Assembly: GCA_002794465.1 (NCBI GenBank)
Contig: MTSL01000054.1
Coordinates: 1 to 38,696, forward strand
Length of the DNA stretch: 38,696 nt
From: Paramicrosporidium saccamoebae
Lineage: Eukaryota; Rozellomycota
Reading direction: 5' to 3'
Both the position numbers and the translations under genes were made by a program. Below are positions 17,117-26,153 of the stretch, piece by piece; positions within the stretch are counted from its first letter, which is position 1, and every line of letters starts with the position of its first letter. The notes under the pieces are model-generated. The model had not been told where the DNA came from, searched no databases, and was given only the letters and a program-made list of their open reading frames with translations.

Positions 17117-20100
17117 TTATGGTCTCACAAAGATGGGAGGACGAGAAAGCGTTTCGTACATTACAGTTTCAGAATGGTTTGACGACCTCAGTGAAACGGT
17201 GGGAAGCCGCAAATTCCCAGGCCTTAGCGGTACAATGGAGCCAATCAGTTCTACAACACTCAAGGGCATGATCTGATGCCTCGACTGCTTTGCCCCCATA
17301 TACACATAGTCATCACCAGCATCCACTTTTAGCACCACATCATGCAGGGCGTCACTCATGTTCCAGATTCGCCAGACAAGCTGCCCGGCCCGACCAAGAC
17401 GATAAGCAGAAGAGGGGTCCGGAACAATGAATAACGATCTTGAAGAGAGGGAGACTTGGGGGAGCTCGTGACGGTATGTGAGTTGGCGGGCCGAGTCTTG
17501 GTGAGACCAGGTGAGGGAGAATTCGGGCTGCAACATTTCGTCATCAAGCGACACTGTGGGTGGGGCGGCCAGCTCAAACAAAAACCGATATGACTCGTCT
17601 TCTTTAAGGGTAATTGGCACTCCATCTTGTGGCCATAGGCACTGGAACGTGACATTGTGCGCACTCAGACCTTGAGACGCGGCATTGTGTCCATTCAGGC
17701 CTTGAAACACGACCTTATTGCGTTCGCTTAGCCCTTGAAACACGACGTCATTGTGTTCACTCGGGCCTTGAAACGGGACATTATTACGCTCACTCAGGCC
17801 TACCCTCCAAGCGTGCAATGTGAGGGGAGAGGGGAGATTCCCTTTCACTGATATGTAGGCGAGATACCTGACCAAATCAAGTCTTTTCCCAGCCTGAGCA
17901 CTATCTAGAGCGCTCTGCGTTGGCATTGGAGCCAGTTCTACAATCGCCTCAAATGGATGCACCACTGGGACGGGCAGATCAATTGCCTGCGCCACGCCTT
18001 CTAAAGAGAACAATCCTGCTATAGTGGCAGTCTCACTAAAAGTTGAATGACAGTCAACTCGCAGCGCAAACGCATCGGCAATGTCCCGCGAAACATAGAT
18101 TGTAGATAGGGTAACAGTGTTTGGGACGCACTCTACTGACAGGACGTACTCTGAAAGACGAGAATCGCCTTCTGCATGGATGAGAACATTGTGAATATTG
18201 CCAGAGAAACGAAGGGTACAGGTGACGGGATAAGGGTGCTGGTTGTCAAGACTTATTTCCAAGGGACAAATCTCCCCAACAATCATAGACATTGTCTGCC
18301 AGATCGTGCAGTTAATAGTAGGACGGATGGGCGTGATCATTGAAGACAACGAATACTCGGTAAATGATTCCAACTTTTTCACAAAAGCCCAATTGGTCGT
18401 GACATTGCTCCAAGAGGCCTCGGCTGTCGAATCATTCAAGGAGAGGGAAGATGCAGGGAAAAAGAGTCGAATGGGAAGATCGATCAGATCTACTGTTGCA
18501 GATTCAATGGAAAGCGGTCCGTAGATTACTGGAGTAAGGTTTCCCTCAAGTTCAGATATCGTGCCCGGTAACACATCGTCGTTGCCCAACGACACCACCA
18601 AGTCGGGTATTGAATAATTTGTAAACCTCACAGTAATTGCTGATGGGGATAGGACCAGAGGCGACATGTTGCAGAGCATCATCCTTACCTTGACATTGCC
18701 ACCCACCACACTGGTTCCCCCCTCAAATCTCGCTGCCAGTTTGATAAAGGATGTTGCAGCCATTGACATGTCAATGACAGAACTCTCCACTCCAATTTTA
18801 TGGACCAAGTCAACAAGACAGTTGTCAAAATCATCCATGACACGTTCCGGATAAAGTGTTGAGTATTCCCAGTAGCATTCCAACTCTGTCTTGGGGTCGT
18901 TGAGATGGTTTTTGCAGATATTAAGCAATTCTAACAAAATATCCCCCAGAATCACTCTCCAGCCTTCGCCTCGGAATGTCTTTCGCAGCTTACTCAACGT
19001 TTGAAATGCTTGCTCGTAATTTTGTAGCAGCATGTATTGAGATGCAATTAGTCGACCGACCATCATGGTCATGCGGTTGAATCCAGATTGCCGATAATCG
19101 TCATATGAAGCAATCAGCAACTCCAAGATCCCTTCAACGTACTGGAAATCCAGAGGGATATCCGAAAGTTTCTCTAAAACCATTGCATTCTTGGCTGCCA
19201 AGTAGCTGTAATACCCGGCGTGATGATGTCCCTTGATTTTGTTAGCCGACCTCAACAGCTTACCAACAGCGTCGTAAATCTTGCATTTCCAGCGACAGAA
19301 CTCTAACTCTGACTGATGAGAGGCGGCAAACCAGTTAATATGGCCTGAAATGTACTCCTCCACACTGTCTCCTCTTGCTATCAATAGCCATGCCAGACGA
19401 AAGGCAATCGCATCACAAGTCCAACGAACACTGCGCAAATACACGGCACATTCTTCCGACCCGACAAGCTTTTGATAATGATCCACAGCATAGCTGTATG
19501 CAGTATTTAAACTTTTTAGTGCGGCAGTATAATCTTTCATGAACAGTTCCATATAGGCAATTTTGAAAAATGTGCGAAGCATTCCAAAAACCGGATCATC
19601 GACTTTGGCGCTCAATCCCTTCCGGAGTTTCTTAATTTCTTCCTTGTAGAAGCGATCCGTGTTGCTTGAAACAATAAGCTGCAGTTGTGCAATGTGAGAG
19701 TCATTTTCCAATACAATCACAGAATTAGAGGAAACTTGTGAGACCCTTATGATGACATCCCTTTGGTCGCTCCTATGACACACGACAACAAGTCTATCTT
19801 GTTGACTACATTCCTCTGATATTCGGCGCAGCGCAGCTTCTATATCGACATCGATTGCTGACTGTGTCCAAAATACAACAAGCATCGCGGGCTGCGAAAA
19901 CAAATACTGGCGCAACCATTCCGCTGACAAGACGACCTGACTAGTGCCGGAACTACTCAAAGTCCCCATACTCCCTGATTGGTAATCATATATCGTGTTA
20001 GTCTCAGCCAACCGGTTCTTGGTAGCCTCCACAAGTTTGTTGGGCTCGCCAAGAAGAGTTACAGCAACTACAGGTTTTATCTCTGCAAATATTTCAGGCT

Positions 20101-20119
20101 CATAAGTTTCAAACTCCAT
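17117..20119 (-). CDS. TRAPPC11: TRAPP complex subunit TRAPPC11 (foie gras domain)
   Basis: 1000 aa, single exon. The ATG at 20119 (MEFETYEPEIFAEIKPVVAV) is preferred, because further upstream in-frame codons run into ORC2 on the other strand. The foie-gras domain is at residues ~190-430: FYKEEIKKLRKGL, FGMLRTFFKIAYMELFMKDY, ALKSLNTAYSYAVDH, CDAIAFRLAWLLI, ISGHINWFAAS, then HHAGYYSYLAAKNAM. The C-terminal half is beta-sandwich-like, as in the gryzun region of the family. Known role: a TRAPPIII-type subunit acting in ER-to-Golgi traffic and autophagy, partner of TRAPPC13, which is also encoded in this window. A species-specific tandem-repeat insertion sits near residues 770-820. Only 80 bp separate it from ORC2. 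Confidence 0.92.
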   Translation of the reverse strand: MEFETYEPEIFAEIKPVVAVTLLGEPNKLVEATKNRLAETNTIYDYQSGSMGTLSSSGTSQVVLSAEWLRQYLFSQPAMLVVFWTQSAIDVDIEAALRRISEECSQQDRLVVVCHRSDQRDVIIRVSQVSSNSVIVLENDSHIAQLQLIVSSNTDRFYKEEIKKLRKGLSAKVDDPVFGMLRTFFKIAYMELFMKDYTAALKSLNTAYSYAVDHYQKLVGSEECAVYLRSVRWTCDAIAFRLAWLLIARGDSVEEYISGHINWFAASHQSELEFCRWKCKIYDAVGKLLRSANKIKGHHHAGYYSYLAAKNAMVLEKLSDIPLDFQYVEGILELLIASYDDYRQSGFNRMTMMVGRLIASQYMLLQNYEQAFQTLSKLRKTFRGEGWRVILGDILLELLNICKNHLNDPKTELECYWEYSTLYPERVMDDFDNCLVDLVHKIGVESSVIDMSMAATSFIKLAARFEGGTSVVGGNVKVRMMLCNMSPLVLSPSAITVRFTNYSIPDLVVSLGNDDVLPGTISELEGNLTPVIYGPLSIESATVDLIDLPIRLFFPASSLSLNDSTAEASWSNVTTNWAFVKKLESFTEYSLSSMITPIRPTINCTIWQTMSMIVGEICPLEISLDNQHPYPVTCTLRFSGNIHNVLIHAEGDSRLSEYVLSVECVPNTVTLSTIYVSRDIADAFALRVDCHSTFSETATIAGLFSLEGVAQAIDLPVPVVHPFEAIVELAPMPTQSALDSAQAGKRLDLVRYLAYISVKGNLPSPLTLHAWRVGLSERNNVPFQGPSEHNDVVFQGLSERNKVVFQGLNGHNAASQGLSAHNVTFQCLWPQDGVPITLKEDESYRFLFELAAPPTVSLDDEMLQPEFSLTWSHQDSARQLTYRHELPQVSLSSRSLFIVPDPSSAYRLGRAGQLVWRIWNMSDALHDVVLKVDAGDDYVYMGAKQSRHQIMPLSVVELIGSIVPLRPGNLRLPTVSLRSSNHSETVMYETLSRPPIFVRP
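17649..17803 (-). repeat. In-frame minisatellite inside TRAPPC11
   Basis: About five tandem units of 30-36 bp, in frame, encode repeats such as GLSERNNVPFQ, GPSEHNDVVFQ, GLSERNKVVFQ, GLNGHNAASQ and GLSAHNVTFQ. Unit lengths remain multiples of three, so the reading frame of the Golgi-traffic protein is preserved. Confidence 0.85.
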
Positions 20120-20199
20120 CCGAGATAGTGTATCTACAGACCAGGGAGACCCATTAAGGGTCTTCTTACCGCATACTGACAATTTACTTTTTCGTTTCC

Positions 20200-21273
20200 A
20201 TGCGTCTGGAGGCTTCTCGATTCTTGGCCGAGAGCTATTTTGAATTCCAGAGCGACAATGCTGTAAATAATGTGGGCACTTCCAAAAAATTATTCTCCAA
20301 GCACGCCAGCAAACCCTCGGCAACAAGCTTGGCAGCATACCTAGCCAAACGACCATCAACAGCAATGGATGATAGTATTGAAAAGTTGAATGAATGGGTT
20401 AAGCAAAACTTGTTTCCGCAATGGCACATGCAATTGCTAGGAGGATACAATTTGGCACTATTGGGATATGGTTCAAAGAAACTGTTGTTGCACGATTTTA
20501 CAGAAACGTTTCTTGGCGATCGACATGTATTCCGACTGGAAGCGTACAGTAAAAACGCCTCATATCTGTCCCTTTTGCATTATATTGCCGAGAACCTATT
20601 GAAGATGGAAAGAGTGAGCCGGAGACTTGATGAGCTGACAGACCAGATTTGCGATTCGCTGTCTTCAAGTATCGTCCTTGTGATTGAGATGGCGGACGCG
20701 CCATGCATGCGGAGCGTTGAGGTTTGGAGCTCTTTGGCGAGACTGGCTTCTCTGCCAAGCGTTCAGTTGATTCTGACAGTGGAGCATGTTAATGCAATGT
20801 TGCTGAACACTGAGGACATTTGGTCCAGTCTTCACTTGGCATGGCATGATGCCACCACTATGGTGCCGTATTCGGAAGAGCTACTATGTACTATGAACAG
20901 TCGGAAGGGATCAACTGACGGAGAATCAAAATGGAAGGGGGCACAATTTGTACTCACTTCACTGACTAATACAGCCCGAAACGTATTCAAAGTATTGGCT
21001 GAACATCAACTGGCACAGTCTAATCGACCAGCGGCTGACTCGGATGATGAGGAAGTCGATCAAAGAGGGATGGGAGTGGTGACGTGGTTCCAGAATTGTC
21101 AGGAACGGTTCCTCGTGAGCAACGAACTTGCGTTCCGGACGCAACTTACCGAGTTTGTCGATCACGAGCTGATCCGATCCGTCGATGACTCTGGACAAAA
21201 TGGCACCGAATTTTACATTCCCTTTGAACGATTGCAGATCGAGGAGCTCCTGGAAATTTGCAAAGCCTCATAG
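20200..21273 (+). CDS. ORC2: Origin recognition complex subunit 2
   Basis: 357 aa, single exon from the ATG at 20200. ORC2 landmarks: EKLNEWVKQNLFPQWHMQLL, then NLALLGYGSKKLLLHDF (the degenerate AAA+ P-loop typical of Orc2), a Walker-B-like VLVIEMADAPCMRS, LTVEHVNAMLL, and the C-terminal winged helix DHELIRSVDDSGQNGTEFYI with PFERLQIEELLE. The long disordered N-terminal region of animal and yeast Orc2 is absent, so it is a minimal form. Role: replication origin binding together with Orc1-Orc5. Divergent with TRAPPC11 and followed 39 bp later by the TUG-like gene. Confidence 0.9.
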   Translation: MRLEASRFLAESYFEFQSDNAVNNVGTSKKLFSKHASKPSATSLAAYLAKRPSTAMDDSIEKLNEWVKQNLFPQWHMQLLGGYNLALLGYGSKKLLLHDFTETFLGDRHVFRLEAYSKNASYLSLLHYIAENLLKMERVSRRLDELTDQICDSLSSSIVLVIEMADAPCMRSVEVWSSLARLASLPSVQLILTVEHVNAMLLNTEDIWSSLHLAWHDATTMVPYSEELLCTMNSRKGSTDGESKWKGAQFVLTSLTNTARNVFKVLAEHQLAQSNRPAADSDDEEVDQRGMGVVTWFQNCQERFLVSNELAFRTQLTEFVDHELIRSVDDSGQNGTEFYIPFERLQIEELLEICKAS

Positions 21274-21312
21274 CTTTTCATTGGGATATTTTGTTTTATA
21301 AATTAATTTCAT

Positions 21313-22782
21313 ATGTCCACTCTGACAGTGACTGTTACCGCACTAGATGGAAGGGCAAAGACGACTATCACTATTCCTGGAACCTGTCTACTTAAAAATA
21401 TTGTACAGAATGCATGCATAAATTTGAAGCTTGCGGCTACTGCCGATTCTCCCGAAATTGACAGATACGGTCTTTGCCATGGACGTGCTACGTTAGACTT
21501 GTCATCTTCTGTACGGCTCTCAGGTTTGCCACCTGGTGCCAAGTTGACGCTTGTACAAGTTTCCACCCGCGAGAGCAACGTTCTTGTGGCTCTACAGCAC
21601 ACTGTTCGTGTGACGGGCACGTTTCCATGCTCCACCAGTCTCTGGTCCATTTTGGCCCATTTTAACGTCGGGTTGACCGCAGCAAATGGGATAGTGATGG
21701 CCCCACGACTTGTGATCCTGGGACAGGAATATGGGGGGTTGGAAAAACTGGCAAAAGTCACATTGAGGAGCATTGGAGTTACGGGAAGCTGTCTGATGAG
21801 GGTCATATACAAGCCGGCTGAGGTACAATCTCTACAGGAAGCCGAAGCGATACTATCAAAAGTACTTGGAGCCAACACTGTTGAACGCTTTGTGATAGGC
21901 GCCGTTGAGCCCTCTGTAGCAGGTGCTGTCGAAAACTCTGTAGTAGGCACTGTTGAGCCCTCTGTAATAGGCGAAGCTAAACCGCCTGTGACCAACGTGT
22001 TTATCGAGCCCAGCCCACAAGTCGTGTCAACTAATGTCAGCCCACATTTCGTGCCCGCTGAAGAGTCGCCTCATTTAAATAGAAAGTTTGCTCTCTTTAC
22101 CCCACCAAATACTGCCGTGCTGGTGCAGGCACCAGATCTTCCCGACAGCCATTACGAGTTAGGTGAGACTGAATTCCGACTTCACTTGGCCGTTACTCAC
22201 GCTCGTACTCAGGCGCTCGTTGATGCACCACTCGTTTCCCGTGCAAAATTGATGGAAAAGAGACAGGCTGAATTATTGAGCCGGTATCCTGTTGCCCGGA
22301 TCCGATTCAGGATGCCGGACCAGCATCAGCTAGAAGCAGAATTCAAGTCTACAGAACCCGCTAGTCAACTTTATGCCTTTGTTAGGTGGGCCGTAAAGAC
22401 CTCGGAAGAGTTTGTGTTATCGGTCGGACCTCCGCCGAAACCCATTAAAAATGACTCTATTCCCATCTGGCAACTGGACTTGGTACCGGCAGCAATCGTC
22501 AACGTTGCATTTCCGCATGGAAAGGTGGCAGATGTATTTACTGATGCAGTACTCTCTACAAGCCGGCCAATTCCCCAATCAAGTCCTGGTGCCACCCTGC
22601 CAGGATCTTCCACAAACCAACCAATTCTTGATTCTACTTTAACTCTTGGCTCTACCCCAACATTTGGCTCTGCTCCAACTCTTGGATCTACTCCAACTTC
22701 TGGCTCTACTTTACCAAGATCGTCTACAAACCAATCGACTCTCGGTTCCTCTACAAAAAAGCCCAGTTGGCTACGTCTATAA
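21313..22782 (+). CDS. ASPSCR1: ASPSCR1/TUG-like UBX protein
   Basis: 489 aa, single exon. Residues 1-75 form the TUG ubiquitin-like domain (VTVTALDGRAKTTITIPGTC, LLKNIVQNACINL). A second UBL-like segment follows at ~95-165. A C-terminal UBX domain at ~330-410 reads ARIRFRMPDQHQLEAEF, LYAFVRWAV, then a long loop and LVPAAIVNVAF. Between them lies a low-complexity repeat (AVEPSV, AVENSV, TVEPSV units near residue 200), and the extreme C-terminus is Ser/Thr/Gly/Pro-rich with TLGSTPTFGSAPT repeats. Known role: p97/Cdc48 cofactor (Ubx4/TUG) that disassembles p97 hexamers and influences membrane traffic. The repeat-rich linkers look species-specific. Confidence 0.87.
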   Translation: MSTLTVTVTALDGRAKTTITIPGTCLLKNIVQNACINLKLAATADSPEIDRYGLCHGRATLDLSSSVRLSGLPPGAKLTLVQVSTRESNVLVALQHTVRVTGTFPCSTSLWSILAHFNVGLTAANGIVMAPRLVILGQEYGGLEKLAKVTLRSIGVTGSCLMRVIYKPAEVQSLQEAEAILSKVLGANTVERFVIGAVEPSVAGAVENSVVGTVEPSVIGEAKPPVTNVFIEPSPQVVSTNVSPHFVPAEESPHLNRKFALFTPPNTAVLVQAPDLPDSHYELGETEFRLHLAVTHARTQALVDAPLVSRAKLMEKRQAELLSRYPVARIRFRMPDQHQLEAEFKSTEPASQLYAFVRWAVKTSEEFVLSVGPPPKPIKNDSIPIWQLDLVPAAIVNVAFPHGKVADVFTDAVLSTSRPIPQSSPGATLPGSSTNQPILDSTLTLGSTPTFGSAPTLGSTPTSGSTLPRSSTNQSTLGSSTKKPSWLRL

Positions 22783-22895
22783 TTGCGAATTAATGTTACT
22801 TTGTTATGGTTGCGAGTTAATACTACTTTGTTATATGGTGGCGAGTTGATGCTACGTTACTTTGCTATAGTTGCGAATTAATGCTACTTTATTGG
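22783..22895. repeat. ~28-30 bp minisatellite after the TUG-like gene
   Basis: Four degenerate tandem copies of a unit like TTGCGAATTAATGCTACTTT(GTTATGG) start right at the stop codon of the UBX gene and fill the spacer to NAC-beta. The two genes converge here. Confidence 0.8.
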
Positions 22896-22925
22896 ACTTG
22901 TAAACAATATGGATCCATGTTATAA

Positions 22926-23420
22926 TTAGTTGGCGTTAATTTCCGCAGTCTCAAAGTTCTTGATGAGGTCAGGAATGTCCTCACCGTCCTCGCCTCCCTT
23001 GGTAGCAGCCATCTTGGCCAGCTCCTCCAACGACATGCCTGCAGCCGCCGCTTGTTGCTGGTAGACCTGTGCCATCTTCTGCAAGTTCATAATAGCATTG
23101 GGGCCCAACTGGCTCAGAATGCCCGGAGCCAACTCGGTCAGCTCCTTATCCTGACAATGTCCGCCAATGACAAAAGTATTTGCTGCCACTGCTGCCTGTA
23201 CCTTGGGGTTGACGAAATGCAGTACGTGTCCGTCCGCACGGAACATGTTCACCTCCTCAATCGCCGGGATGGGCTGCGCATTCAGCTTCTTCAGCGCACC
23301 AACCATCTTTTGCGAATCACCCGCAGCGCTCTTGGAAACCTTTTTCATTTTGCGGCGGGGAGTGCCCTTACCACCAATACGCACCTGTTCCTGGAGCTTG
23401 GCTAGTTTGTCTGCGTTCAT
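22926..23420 (-). CDS. EGD1: Nascent polypeptide-associated complex beta (BTF3)
   Basis: 164 aa from the ATG at 23420. It starts MNADKLAKLQEQVRIGGKGT, then PRRKMKK, the conserved ribosome-binding RRK(x)nKK motif of NAC-beta. The NAC domain follows (residues ~40-105): LKKLNAQPIPAIEEVNMF, HVLHFVNPKVQAAVAANTFV. Then come DKELTELAPGILSQLG and a Gln/Ala-rich acidic tail. Known role: binds the ribosome exit tunnel with NAC-alpha and prevents ER mis-targeting. The upstream frame extension overlaps the Gfd2-like gene's start and is not needed. Confidence 0.96.
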   Translation of the reverse strand: MNADKLAKLQEQVRIGGKGTPRRKMKKVSKSAAGDSQKMVGALKKLNAQPIPAIEEVNMFRADGHVLHFVNPKVQAAVAANTFVIGGHCQDKELTELAPGILSQLGPNAIMNLQKMAQVYQQQAAAAGMSLEELAKMAATKGGEDGEDIPDLIKNFETAEINAN

Positions 23421-23456
23421 AGGGAGGAAAATTTTCGGACCAGGGTTCCCGTGGGT

Positions 23457-24611
23457 ATGAAGAGGAGTTTTTGGAAAATGCAGGTGCAATGGAAGAGTTA
23501 TGCATCACATGGAAAGAACAGCGGCGCGCTAGTCCAAAGGGGAAAGACAAAGGCAATGCCGGATGAGATGGCAAAGCGTCTGGGGAGTTATCAGACGTAT
23601 AATGAGGCCCAACACGGCCCACTGTACTGCATGGATTCAGTGAGCACAGAGATTACTAAAGTGCTGCATCCGCAAAAAGATCATACAAACGTAGACTTGA
23701 AAAAAAAAATCAGAAACTCATTCGGTGAGCTGATTTGGTCAAATCTGGGCATTCCAGGCGCCCCGGCGGATGTGACAGAGATTCCTATTTACCACATGTA
23801 CCAATATGGCTTTCGAAGACGGGTGGCACTTGATCAAAAATTTCTCCCTTTTTGGCTGCAATTATATAGGGATCGGTCAAATATGGAGCTGCCGCTCGAT
23901 AAAGTTTCTCAAATTGTTGACAATCTACGCCCGTCCTCGACAACCGGATGGACACACGCCAAGCGGGTGATGCATCCCACTTGGACAGCACTCAGAGAAC
24001 AATTAAAGATTGTTGATCGTCTCGGTGCGCTGGGGCAGCACTTCAACGATACTGTTGTTGATCTAAATCGCAGCGACAGTCCTATTACCCGTTTTGTTGC
24101 ACTGGATATCGAGGCTTACGAGCACTCTCCTCGTAAACTCACTGAATTTGGGATCAGCACTTATGACTGTGTGACACGAAAGTCTGAAAACTTCCACATT
24201 ATTATCACGGAGCACGTCAAGTTGCGAAACAAGAGATTTATGCATGATGCCAAGGATCACTTTGCCTTTGGGAAAAGTCTGTACATGAACACGGCAGAGG
24301 CCATGGCATTCTTTGCTACCAAACTTCACGAACCAGGAACCGCTCTGGTTGGACATTCTCTTAAATGTGATTTAAAGTTTATTGAACGTTCCAAAGTAGC
24401 CGGCGAGCGAATTTCCGTACGAGCTATTGAAAAGCTGCCAATGTACGATCTTCAATATCTATTTCGGTGCTCACGATGTTCCGAGATGCACTCCAAACTG
24501 GACGTGATTGTGGCGAGATTGGGGATTGCCAATGAAGTGATGCACAACGCCGGCAATGATGCCGCTCTCACCATGTCTGCTTTTCTAAAACTGATGGGCC
24601 TGAATAAGTGA
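23457..24611 (+). CDS. Gfd2/YDR514C-type DEDDh exonuclease-like protein
   Basis: 384 aa, single exon. Translation is taken from the ATG at 23457; the codon opening the longer frame is GTG. The C-terminal half (residues ~210-380) is an RNase H-fold 3'-5' exonuclease: VALDIEAYEHSPRKLTEFGI carries the D-x-E of ExoI, VGHSLKCDLKFI the ExoII Asp, and HNAGNDAALTM the His and Asp of ExoIII, so all four DEDDh residues are present. This arrangement is typical of fungal Gfd2/YDR514C proteins; Gfd2 is genetically linked to mRNA export factor Dbp5. The N-terminal half is basic and unassigned. The start lies 36 bp from NAC-beta on the other strand. Confidence 0.78.
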   Translation: MKRSFWKMQVQWKSYASHGKNSGALVQRGKTKAMPDEMAKRLGSYQTYNEAQHGPLYCMDSVSTEITKVLHPQKDHTNVDLKKKIRNSFGELIWSNLGIPGAPADVTEIPIYHMYQYGFRRRVALDQKFLPFWLQLYRDRSNMELPLDKVSQIVDNLRPSSTTGWTHAKRVMHPTWTALREQLKIVDRLGALGQHFNDTVVDLNRSDSPITRFVALDIEAYEHSPRKLTEFGISTYDCVTRKSENFHIIITEHVKLRNKRFMHDAKDHFAFGKSLYMNTAEAMAFFATKLHEPGTALVGHSLKCDLKFIERSKVAGERISVRAIEKLPMYDLQYLFRCSRCSEMHSKLDVIVARLGIANEVMHNAGNDAALTMSAFLKLMGLNK

Positions 24612-24966
24612 GCATCCAAAGCTGCTTACCCCTTAAAGCTTGAGTAGAGTCTCGAAAATCGACCGGCAACTCCTTCGTGGGGTTTCAACGGTTAATCCTT
24701 ACGATTCTCTGAAAACAAGACTCAAACTGCCTCAGTGAATGAGTCTAATACTAAAGATCCAAACTGCCTCGATGAGTGATAATAATATGGAAGAGTCAAA
24801 CATACAGGCTATACTGTTTGACGATGATAAGCCCTAATTCAACAACGCGGTCTTGATGCCAAAGAGGATTGAATTATAGTCATTTCATATAATTGTGACG
24901 TAGAAGACTGATTAGTATGTCTTTCGGAAATAGTTCTCTAGTTTGGAGAAGGGATAATCAAAAAAA
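24612..24966. other. Intergenic DNA before the gap
   Basis: 355 bases without a recognisable gene on either strand. It holds a short degenerate tandem repeat (24716-24792) and AT-rich DNA. Sequence resembling TCATTTCATATAAT at ~24879 reappears on the far side of the gap at ~25234. No poly(A) signal was seen close to the nuclease stop. Confidence 0.5.
24716..24792. repeat. Two-copy ~36-bp degenerate repeat
   Basis: AAGACTCAAACTGCCTCAGT... is followed by AAAGATCCAAACTGCCTCGA...; both continue with GATGAGT/GAATGAGT plus a TAATA-rich tail. The copies are diverged. Confidence 0.6.
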
Positions 24967-25142
24967 NNNNNNNNNNNNNNNNNNNNNNNNNNNNNNNNNN
25001 NNNNNNNNNNNNNNNNNNNNNNNNNNNNNNNNNNNNNNNNNNNNNNNNNNNNNNNNNNNNNNNNNNNNNNNNNNNNNNNNNNNNNNNNNNNNNNNNNNNN
25101 NNNNNNNNNNNNNNNNNNNNNNNNNNNNNNNNNNNNNNNNNN
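24967..25142. other. Assembly gap (176 N)
   Basis: An unresolved stretch of N. Similar AT-rich sequence on both sides suggests a collapsed or unassembled repeat. Open frames through the N run are artefacts. Confidence 0.99.
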
Positions 25143-25340
25143 CGACTTACAAATTGATAATAAAAGAGTTCCCTTGCCTCCCAAATAAATAGTAGTGACA
25201 AAGTCCGTAGTATTATCCCCCCTACGCGACATAATCATTTCATATAATCATTGGTATAATCATTCTATTGTATCATTCTATAACGGTAAAACCTTTGGTT
25301 AATCAAATCTTTGGTGCTGAAATGAATGGGAGCTCGAGCA
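25143..25340. repeat. AT-rich DNA with ATAATCATT short repeats
   Basis: 25228-25290 contains repeated (AT)AATCATT blocks (CATAATCATT, TATAATCATT, TATAATCATT and CTATTGTATCATT). The rest is AT-rich spacer downstream of the secreted protein gene. No gene is seen. Confidence 0.6.
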
Positions 25341-25925
25341 TTAATTTACCTCCTCAGATTGATCGACTTTGGTCTCATCGGGGAAAATCCATTCGGTGAC
25401 ATCCTCTGCCAACATTACAAAAGCTTCTTCCATGTCAAGGCCGCTCTTCAATCGACTAACAAGATTCTCAAAGATGAAACGTCGATTTCTAATCATGTAT
25501 TTTCTAGCATCTTCCTTAAAATGTGGCTTCCCTTCGACGGTATTCGGAATATATTTCAAGGACCATTCTCTCAATCCTTCTGCGCATTCCTTAACAGTCT
25601 TGTTGGCAAGCAATATTTCAAATGTGGTGGTACTATAGTTGACGAGTATTTCGTTAATATCCTCCAAGATGCCAAGGTCGGTGGATATCTCATTCAGCTC
25701 TTCGATTGAATGCTCGAGTGTACGCACATGGTCATGTACATTTTTTTCGTGAGCCAAGTCGGGCGACTGAATAGTTTCTCGAACACGCGAAATAATTTGG
25801 GAAATCCGCTTCGCTTCATTGGCAAGATTAATGCGCTGTGCTGAGTCATCATAAGACACTTTGCTAGAGCTAACGGACACGACGCTACAGGCGAGTGCGA
25901 AACAGACGACAGTCCAAAGTTGCAT
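25341..25925 (-). CDS. Small secreted protein, unknown function
   Basis: 194 aa, single exon from the ATG at 25925. A classic signal peptide is present (MQLWTVVCFALACSVVSVSS, cleavage near SSS-KVSYDD). The mature part is mostly helical and charged, with segments such as EAKRISQIISRVRETI, LEHSIEELNEISTDLGILED and REWSLKYIPNTVEGKPHFKE. It carries one cysteine in the mature region, no membrane anchor, and an acidic tail (DETKVDQSEEVN). No clear resemblance to the 2.3-7.6 kb secreted family. It lies alone between the repeat-rich gap region and V-ATPase E. The function is not recognised. Confidence 0.75.
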   Translation of the reverse strand: MQLWTVVCFALACSVVSVSSSKVSYDDSAQRINLANEAKRISQIISRVRETIQSPDLAHEKNVHDHVRTLEHSIEELNEISTDLGILEDINEILVNYSTTTFEILLANKTVKECAEGLREWSLKYIPNTVEGKPHFKEDARKYMIRNRRFIFENLVSRLKSGLDMEEAFVMLAEDVTEWIFPDETKVDQSEEVN

Positions 25926-25989
25926 TGTCCAGGGTAGGCCATCCTGAACAGCAGCGAATTAATAGGAAGCTCTGCAATAAAAGGCACTG

Positions 25990-26072
25990 TAAGGACATGT
26001 TAGAGTCTCTGATCCATATATAATATACCCTCGTAATAGTAAAGACACGTTGGACTTTTTGATCCATATATA
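25990..26072. repeat. 33-bp direct repeat, 50 bp apart
   Basis: TAAGGACATGTTAGAGTCTC(TGATCCATATATA) at 25990 and a similar copy TAAAGACACGTTGGACTTTT(TGATCCATATATA) at 26040. They lie upstream of the small secreted protein gene and may be part of its promoter. Confidence 0.7.
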
Positions 26073-26153
26073 TGAGATGACATGCTATGCTATCTATCTC
26101 ACGACATCACTCGAATTTCTATTTTTATTCAAATACACCATAAAGCATGTTGC

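Noticed and set aside
20120-20365. N-terminal extension of TRAPPC11 (82 codons)
   Set aside because: It is antisense to the ORC2 start and has no family similarity; the ATG at 20119 matches the expected N-terminus.
23421-23489. Longer N-terminus for NAC-beta
   Set aside because: MNADKLAKLQ at 23420 is the family start, and the extension would overlap the Gfd2-like start codon.
24912-25238. Open frames running through the N gap
   Set aside because: They are produced by translating N as unknown residues.
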